NCBI GenBank assembly: GCA_028292565.1
Contig: JAQGMD010000480.1
Location: 1-21,417, forward strand
Source: Burkholderia sp.
GTDB taxonomy: Bacteria; Pseudomonadota; Gammaproteobacteria; Burkholderiales; Burkholderiaceae
DNA length: 21,417 bases
Direction: 5' to 3'
A program made the position numbers and the translations under genes. The notes beneath the pieces were generated by a model. It was not told the DNA's origin. It was given only the letters and a program-made list of their open reading frames with translations, and searched no databases. How positions within the stretch are numbered: position 1 is the stretch's first letter; each line of letters starts with the position of its first letter. Of the stretch, positions 17,677-21,417 are shown piece after piece.

Positions 17677-18813
17677 ATGGCAGCAGACTTCGATATCGCC
17701 ATCAGCGGCGCCGGACCGGTAGGTCTGGCGCTTGCACTGCTTCTGGTTAAACGCGGGATTCCCGCCACGCGCATCGCGCTTATCGATGCGAAACCGGTCG
17801 AGCAGGCAGTCAGGGATCCACGCTCAATCGCACTCTCCTACGGCAGCCGGCAGATCCTCCAGGAAGTCGGCGTATGGCCGGTGGCTGCCGATCCAATCCA
17901 CCAGATCCATGTATCGCGTCGCGGCCACTTTGGCCGCACGATGATCGACCGTGATGAGTATGAGTTGCCGGCGCTGGGCTATGTGACCCGCTACGGCCTG
18001 CTGGTCAATGCGCTGGCGACGGCGGTGAAGCGGACCGACGTGGTATCCATGCGACCGGCGCAGCTGACCTCGTTCGCGGAGCGCGAGGACCATGTTGAGA
18101 TGCACTTCTCCGAAGGCATTCCCTATGCCGCACACATCATGGTGCAAGCCGAGGGTGGACTGTTCCAGGATCAAGGCGCAAAGTCACTGCGCCGCGACTA
18201 TGAGCAGACTGCCGTCGTAGCCGAAGTCAAAACCAGCGCGCCTGTTCCACACCGCGCGTTCGAGCGATTCACCGATGGAGGCCCGCTTGCGTTATTGCCG
18301 CTTGATGATGGCTACGCATTGGTCTGGTGCATGCGACCCGACGACGCTTCAAGATTGCACGCGCTAACCGATACCGCTTTTCTCGCTGAACTGGGGCAGG
18401 CCTTCGGTTCCCGCGTCGGCCGCTTCACCGGTGTTACGCAGCGCAGTCTTTTCCCGTTGGGTCTCAATGCGCATCCGGCGACTTCGGCAAGAACTGTCGC
18501 CATCGGCAATGCCGCCCAGACGCTGCATCCGGTGGCAGGACAAGGGTTGAATCTCGGCTTGCGCGATGCGATGGTGTTGGCGCGCCTGCTGTCCGAGGAA
18601 TTTTCACCCGCGATGCTGGAGCGCTTTGCGATTAGCCGCCGCACCGATCGCAGCCTCACCATCCGCCTGACCGATACCATGGCGCGCGTGTTTTCGAGCG
18701 CGCCGGACGGCGCGCCATCGCAAGCGATGCTCGGCCTGTCACTTGGCCTCATCGATGTATTCAAACCGGCCAAGCGCGTGCTGGCCGAGCAGATGATGTT
18801 CGGCCGAAGATAG
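17677..18813 (+). CDS. ubiH: UbiH-family FAD-dependent monooxygenase (ubiquinone biosynthesis)
   Basis: Members of this family hydroxylate the ubiquinone ring; UbiH acts at C4 in E. coli. The 378-residue protein has the N-terminal FAD loop GAGPVG (11-16), the R49 region PRSIALSYGS and the second FAD motif IGNAAQTLHPVAGQGLNLG (276-294). The intervening DG motif, usually ADG followed by S and R, reads QAEGGLFQD here (residues 157-165), so the aspartate is glutamate and the typical S/R are missing. Position next to pepP favours UbiH, but the family (UbiH, UbiF, UbiI, UbiM) has overlapping specificity, and betaproteobacteria vary in which members they carry. The stop TAG at 18811-18813 shares its last base with the putative 6S RNA stem. 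Confidence 0.87.
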   Translation: MAADFDIAISGAGPVGLALALLLVKRGIPATRIALIDAKPVEQAVRDPRSIALSYGSRQILQEVGVWPVAADPIHQIHVSRRGHFGRTMIDRDEYELPALGYVTRYGLLVNALATAVKRTDVVSMRPAQLTSFAEREDHVEMHFSEGIPYAAHIMVQAEGGLFQDQGAKSLRRDYEQTAVVAEVKTSAPVPHRAFERFTDGGPLALLPLDDGYALVWCMRPDDASRLHALTDTAFLAELGQAFGSRVGRFTGVTQRSLFPLGLNAHPATSARTVAIGNAAQTLHPVAGQGLNLGLRDAMVLARLLSEEFSPAMLERFAISRRTDRSLTIRLTDTMARVFSSAPDGAPSQAMLGLSLGLIDVFKPAKRVLAEQMMFGRR

Positions 18814-19010
18814 AGCGGATTTTCATATCACTGTAGGGGCCGCGCAGTCCCGGGAACCGATTGAATGCCGGGCACCGAAATCCGTCGTAGCGCCGTTACG
18901 GCAAGCAGTTGTAACAGCGCACGCGGCCGGTTACCGGGACCCCCCGGAGGGTTTGTCGGATCGCCGCACTGGTCAAACGCGGCTCCCTGACACTGACATG
19001 AAATCCGCTC
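18813..19010 (+). ncRNA. ssrS: Putative 6S RNA (SsrS-like), boundaries approximate
   Basis: The spacer after ubiH folds into one long interrupted rod. The outer stem pairs 18813-18826 (GAGCGGATTTTCAT) with 18998-19010 (ATGAAATCCGCTC). Next, AGGGGCCGCG (18835-18844) pairs with CGCGGCTCCCT (18978-18988). TCCCGGGAACC (18848-18858) pairs with GGTTACCGGGA (18929-18939) with one mismatch. An apical hairpin pairs 18890-18899 with 18911-18920. Between them lie large internal loops, as in 6S RNA, which mimics an open promoter and binds sigma-70 RNA polymerase. The segment GCAGTCCCGGGAACCGATT resembles the E. coli 6S stretch CCAGTCCCCTGAGCCGAT. In E. coli ssrS is also close to pepP and ubiH. The mature RNA may be shorter (about 180 bases). 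The orientation follows from that match. The function is inferred, not shown. Confidence 0.72.
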
Positions 19011-19013
19011 CAG

Positions 19014-19053
19014 ATAGAAAAGAGCCGCGCGGGTTTGCACCGGCGCGGCCTCT
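19014..19053 (-). terminator. Intrinsic terminator of the pnt operon
   Basis: Minus-strand reading gives a GC-rich hairpin, AGAGGCCGCGC (19053-19043) pairing with GCGCGGCTCT (19030-19021) with one bulged G, followed by TTTCTATC. It lies 22 bases after the pntB stop. On the plus strand the hairpin is followed only by CTCTCTG-type sequence, so it is a poorer terminator for the 6S-like RNA, although it could still block read-through. Confidence 0.7.
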
Positions 19054-19075
19054 CTGTATCAGTAAAACTGGCGAA

Positions 19076-20515
19076 TTACGAGACCGCCTTCACCATCTCT
19101 TCGATCACTTTCTTCGCATCGCCGAACACCATCATGGTCTTGTCCATGTAGAACAGTTCATTGTCGAGACCGGCATAACCGGACGCCATCGAACGCTTGT
19201 TGACGATCACGTTTTTGGCCTTGTAGGCTTCCAGGATCGGCATGCCGGCGATCGGCGATTTCGGATCCTTGGCCGCCGGGTTGACCACGTCGTTCGCACC
19301 CAGGATCAACGCCACGTCGGCCTGGCCGAATTCGCTGTTGATGTCTTCCATCTCGAATACCTGGTCGTAGGGCACTTCCGCTTCCGCCAGCAACACGTTC
19401 ATGTGGCCGGGCATGCGGCCCGCCACCGGGTGGATCGCGAATTTCACCGTGACGCCGCGCTCGCTGAGTTTCTCGGCCAGTTCCTTTAACGCGTGCTGGG
19501 CACGTGCTACTGCGAGACCATAACCCGGCACAATGATGACGGTTTCAGCATTGCTCATCAGGAATGCCGCATCGTCGGCTGAACCGGTTTTGACATTGCG
19601 TTGCTCTTGCGAGCCGCCTGCCGCCGCGGCGGAAGTATCTCCGCCAAAGCCGCCCAGCAGCACATTGAAGAACGAACGGTTCATCGCCTTGCACATGATG
19701 TACGACAGGATCGCACCCGAGGAACCCACCAGCGAACCGGCGATGATCAGCATCGAGTTATTCAGCGAAAAGCCGATACCGGCAGCAGCCCAGCCGGAGT
19801 AGCTGTTCAGCATCGACACCACCACCGGCATGTCGGCGCCGCCGATCGGGATAATGATCGAGACACCGAGGATGAATGCAAGCACCGTCATCAGGATGAA
19901 CGGCAACCACGCCTGTGTCATCACGAAGATGATGCCGAATCCGACCATCGTCACCGCCAGCACCAGGTTCACGAAGTGCTGCCCCTTGAACACGACCGGC
20001 GCGCCCTGGAACAGGCGAAACTTGTATTTGCCCGCCAGCTTGCCGAACGCAATGACCGAACCGGAGAAGGTGATCGCGCCAACAAAGGTACCGATGAACA
20101 ATTCTATGCGGTTACCTAGCGGGATCGGTTCGCCGGGACCGGCGATATTGAAGGCCCATGGCTCCGACACTGCGGCCACCGCAATACAGACTGCGGCCAG
20201 GCCGATAAGCGAGTGCATTGCCGCCACCAATTCCGGCATCTTGGTCATTTCGACCCGCTTTGCCAGTATGGTGCCCACAGTGCCGCCGACCACCATCCCC
20301 ACCAGCACCAGCGGAATGCCTATGCCGCCGGCGCCGATGCCCTCCGACTTGAGTTTGTAGATCAGGGCAAAAGTGGTGGCGACGGCAATCGCCATGCCGC
20401 TCATGCCGAACACGTTGCCGCGTCGCGCGCTGGTCGGATGCGAGAGGCCTTTAAGCGCCTGGATGAAGCAAACCGACGCGACCAGGTACAGCATCGTAAC
20501 CATGTTCATGCTCAT
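19076..20515 (-). CDS. pntB: NAD(P) transhydrogenase beta subunit PntB
   Basis: PntB forms the major membrane part (domain II) and the NADP(H)-binding domain III of the proton-translocating transhydrogenase, which uses the proton gradient to make NADPH from NADH. The 479 residues begin with about nine membrane helices up to roughly 285. A linker rich in alanine, glycine and glutamine follows, then the cytoplasmic nucleotide fold from about 320, with [10 protein letters not shown] at 331-340 and the later [19 protein letters not shown] and [10 protein letters not shown] blocks. Its ATG overlaps the pntAb stop in ATGA, so the two are translationally coupled. Several early methionines (M1, M3, M5) leave the exact start open by a few residues. 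An intrinsic terminator follows. Confidence 0.97.
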   Translation of the reverse strand: MSMNMVTMLYLVASVCFIQALKGLSHPTSARRGNVFGMSGMAIAVATTFALIYKLKSEGIGAGGIGIPLVLVGMVVGGTVGTILAKRVEMTKMPELVAAMHSLIGLAAVCIAVAAVSEPWAFNIAGPGEPIPLGNRIELFIGTFVGAITFSGSVIAFGKLAGKYKFRLFQGAPVVFKGQHFVNLVLAVTMVGFGIIFVMTQAWLPFILMTVLAFILGVSIIIPIGGADMPVVVSMLNSYSGWAAAGIGFSLNNSMLIIAGSLVGSSGAILSYIMCKAMNRSFFNVLLGGFGGDTSAAAAGGSQEQRNVKTGSADDAAFLMSNAETVIIVPGYGLAVARAQHALKELAEKLSERGVTVKFAIHPVAGRMPGHMNVLLAEAEVPYDQVFEMEDINSEFGQADVALILGANDVVNPAAKDPKSPIAGMPILEAYKAKNVIVNKRSMASGYAGLDNELFYMDKTMMVFGDAKKVIEEMVKAVS

Positions 20516-20844
20516 GGTTTTACTCCCTCTGCGATCGCCTTGGGTGCAGCTTTCTTCGGCCCCTTCTTCCTGAACATTTCGAGCATGCGTTGCGTGACCA
20601 GGAAGCCGCCGAACACGTTGACGGCTGCCAGCGCGACAGCCACTGTGCCCATCACCTGGCCGAGCATCCCCTCGGTCAATGCGGCCGCCAGCATCGCGCC
20701 GACGATAATGATCGCGGAGATTGCGTTGGTGACTGCCATCAACGGCGTATGCAATGCCGGCGTAACAGTCCAGACGACGTGATAACCGACGTAAATCGCC
20801 AGCACGAAAATGATCAGGTTGGTGACGGTATGACTGACTTCCAT
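20512..20844 (-). CDS. pntAb: NAD(P) transhydrogenase alpha subunit, membrane part (PntAb)
   Basis: In organisms with a three-subunit transhydrogenase, the alpha chain is split into a soluble NAD-binding PntAa and this small membrane protein. The 110 residues contain three to four hydrophobic helices (for instance [13 protein letters not shown] and [16 protein letters not shown]), the motif [19 protein letters not shown], and a basic, alanine-rich tail. The ribosome site AGAGGA lies a few bases before the ATG. The stop overlaps the pntB start by four bases. panD, not pntAa, is the gene directly upstream, separated by 62 bases. The assignment is secure from the sequence and from PntB next door. 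Confidence 0.95.
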   Translation of the reverse strand: MEVSHTVTNLIIFVLAIYVGYHVVWTVTPALHTPLMAVTNAISAIIIVGAMLAAALTEGMLGQVMGTVAVALAAVNVFGGFLVTQRMLEMFRKKGPKKAAPKAIAEGVKP

Positions 20845-20906
20845 GATGTCCTCTCTTAATGACAGGAGCTCAGCATCCGCCCCAATTTGCTTCGATTATG
20901 ATTCGA

Positions 20907-21266
20907 CTATTTTTTCAGACCGGTGATCTGGTTTTTTTCATCGACAAACACGATCTTCGGCACATATGTTTCGACCTCGGTCTCGTTCATCGGGGCAAAC
21001 GTGCAGATGATGAGCAAATCGCCGAGATGCGCGCGGCGGGCCGCTGCGCCATTGAGCGAGATCTCGCCGCTGCCGCGCTTGCCCTTGATGGCATAGGTGG
21101 AAAAGCGCTCGCCATTATTGATGTTGTACAGGTCTATTTTCTCGAATTCACGGATATCCGCTGCTTCCAGCAGGTTCTCGTCGATGCCGCATGACCCTTC
21201 ATAATGGAGGTCACACTGGGTGACCGTCGCGCGATGGATCTTGGCGCGAAGCATGATACGTTGCAT
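20907..21266 (-). CDS. panD: Aspartate 1-decarboxylase proenzyme PanD
   Basis: PanD makes beta-alanine from aspartate for pantothenate and coenzyme A. It cleaves itself between G24 and S25 to create its pyruvoyl group. Here EGSCGID places G24 and S25 exactly at the E. coli positions. K9, H11, R54 and Y58 also match, and [12 protein letters not shown] is the usual NGAAA block. The 119-residue protein starts at ATG 21266 ([12 protein letters not shown]). A longer open frame from 21323 would add a basic N-terminus overlapping pntAa and is not family-like. It lies 26 bases after the pntAa stop and 62 before pntAb, so it sits inside the transhydrogenase operon. Confidence 0.96.
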   Translation of the reverse strand: MQRIMLRAKIHRATVTQCDLHYEGSCGIDENLLEAADIREFEKIDLYNINNGERFSTYAIKGKRGSGEISLNGAAARRAHLGDLLIICTFAPMNETEVETYVPKIVFVDEKNQITGLKK

Positions 21267-21292
21267 TTCTGTTTCCCGTTTCTGTTGTAAAT

Positions 21293-21417
21293 CTACTTGC
21301 GCAGTACGACGCCGTCTTTGCACACGAGTGTCGCAGCGACGATTTCATCATCCAGGCCAATGACAAGTTGGCCTTCCTTGTCGATGACCAGCTTCAGGAA
21401 GTCGATCACGTTACGAG
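21293..21417 (-). CDS. pntAa: NAD(P) transhydrogenase alpha subunit part 1 (PntAa), C-terminal fragment
   Basis: The last 125 bases encode, on the minus strand, 40 residues and a TAG stop (21295-21293). The residues [12 protein letters not shown] and [11 protein letters not shown] match the C-terminal end of PntAa, the soluble NAD(H)-binding domain I subunit. The family's typical ending carries a similar (N)FIKLIVDKEG block followed by DDEIV. The rest of the gene lies beyond the window. The order pntAa-panD-pntAb-pntB supports the call. Because only the tail is visible, catalytic residues cannot be checked. Confidence 0.85.
   Translation of the reverse strand, partial: RNVIDFLKLVIDKEGQLVIGLDDEIVAATLVCKDGVVLRK

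Noticed and set aside
18813..19010. Inverted repeat read as a mobile-element remnant or terminator
   Set aside because: No transposase, no target duplication, and the nested arms with conserved internal loops fit a structured RNA better.
21267..21323. N-terminal extension of PanD overlapping pntAa
   Set aside because: Cleavage-site numbering (G24/S25) fits only the start at 21266, and the extension is low-complexity and basic.
1..21417. CRISPR arrays, insertion sequences, tRNA or rRNA genes, phage genes
   Set aside because: None seen on either strand; genes are contiguous core functions without direct-repeat arrays.

Overview
The window is GC-rich, tightly packed chromosomal DNA from a Gram-negative bacterium. 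Gene content and order fit a betaproteobacterium of the order Burkholderiales, and the protein wording suggests the Oxalobacteraceae (Herminiimonas/Collimonas/Janthinobacterium-like). The family-level placement is an inference by eye, without a database search. I see no mobile element, CRISPR array, tRNA, rRNA or prophage, and no gene-free stretch longer than about 300 bases.

Layout, forward block 1 (1-8963): the 3' part of ybeY (rRNA maturation), corC/ybeX, lnt (lipoprotein acylation), glyQ and glyS (glycyl-tRNA synthetase), gmhB (heptose for LPS), a plsC-type acyltransferase, a YgjP-like zinc metallopeptidase overlapping plsC, and gloA (glyoxalase I). Reverse block (8977-14452): the conserved outer-membrane/housekeeping operon lptD-surA-pdxA-rsmA, which ends tail-to-tail with gloA. 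Forward block 2 (14540-18813): amgK-murU (cell-wall sugar recycling), pepP and ubiH. A 198-base imperfect inverted repeat directly after ubiH has the shape of 6S RNA (ssrS). Reverse block 2 (19076 to window end): the proton-translocating transhydrogenase operon pntAa (partial)-panD-pntAb-pntB, with a good intrinsic terminator after pntB.

How the genes work together: most serve the envelope (Lnt, LptD, SurA, GmhB, PlsC, AmgK, MurU), translation (YbeY, GlyQS, RsmA) or cofactors and redox (PdxA, UbiH, PanD, Pnt, GloA). lptD and amgK are divergent, so one 87-base spacer probably carries both promoters.

The window is mostly conserved core genome and I do not see a clearly new system. The points most worth a second look are the unannotated 6S-like RNA between ubiH and pntB, panD placed inside the pnt operon, an LptD with only two cysteines, a UbiH-type enzyme with an altered DG motif, and the overlapping plsC/metallopeptidase pair with a non-ATG start.
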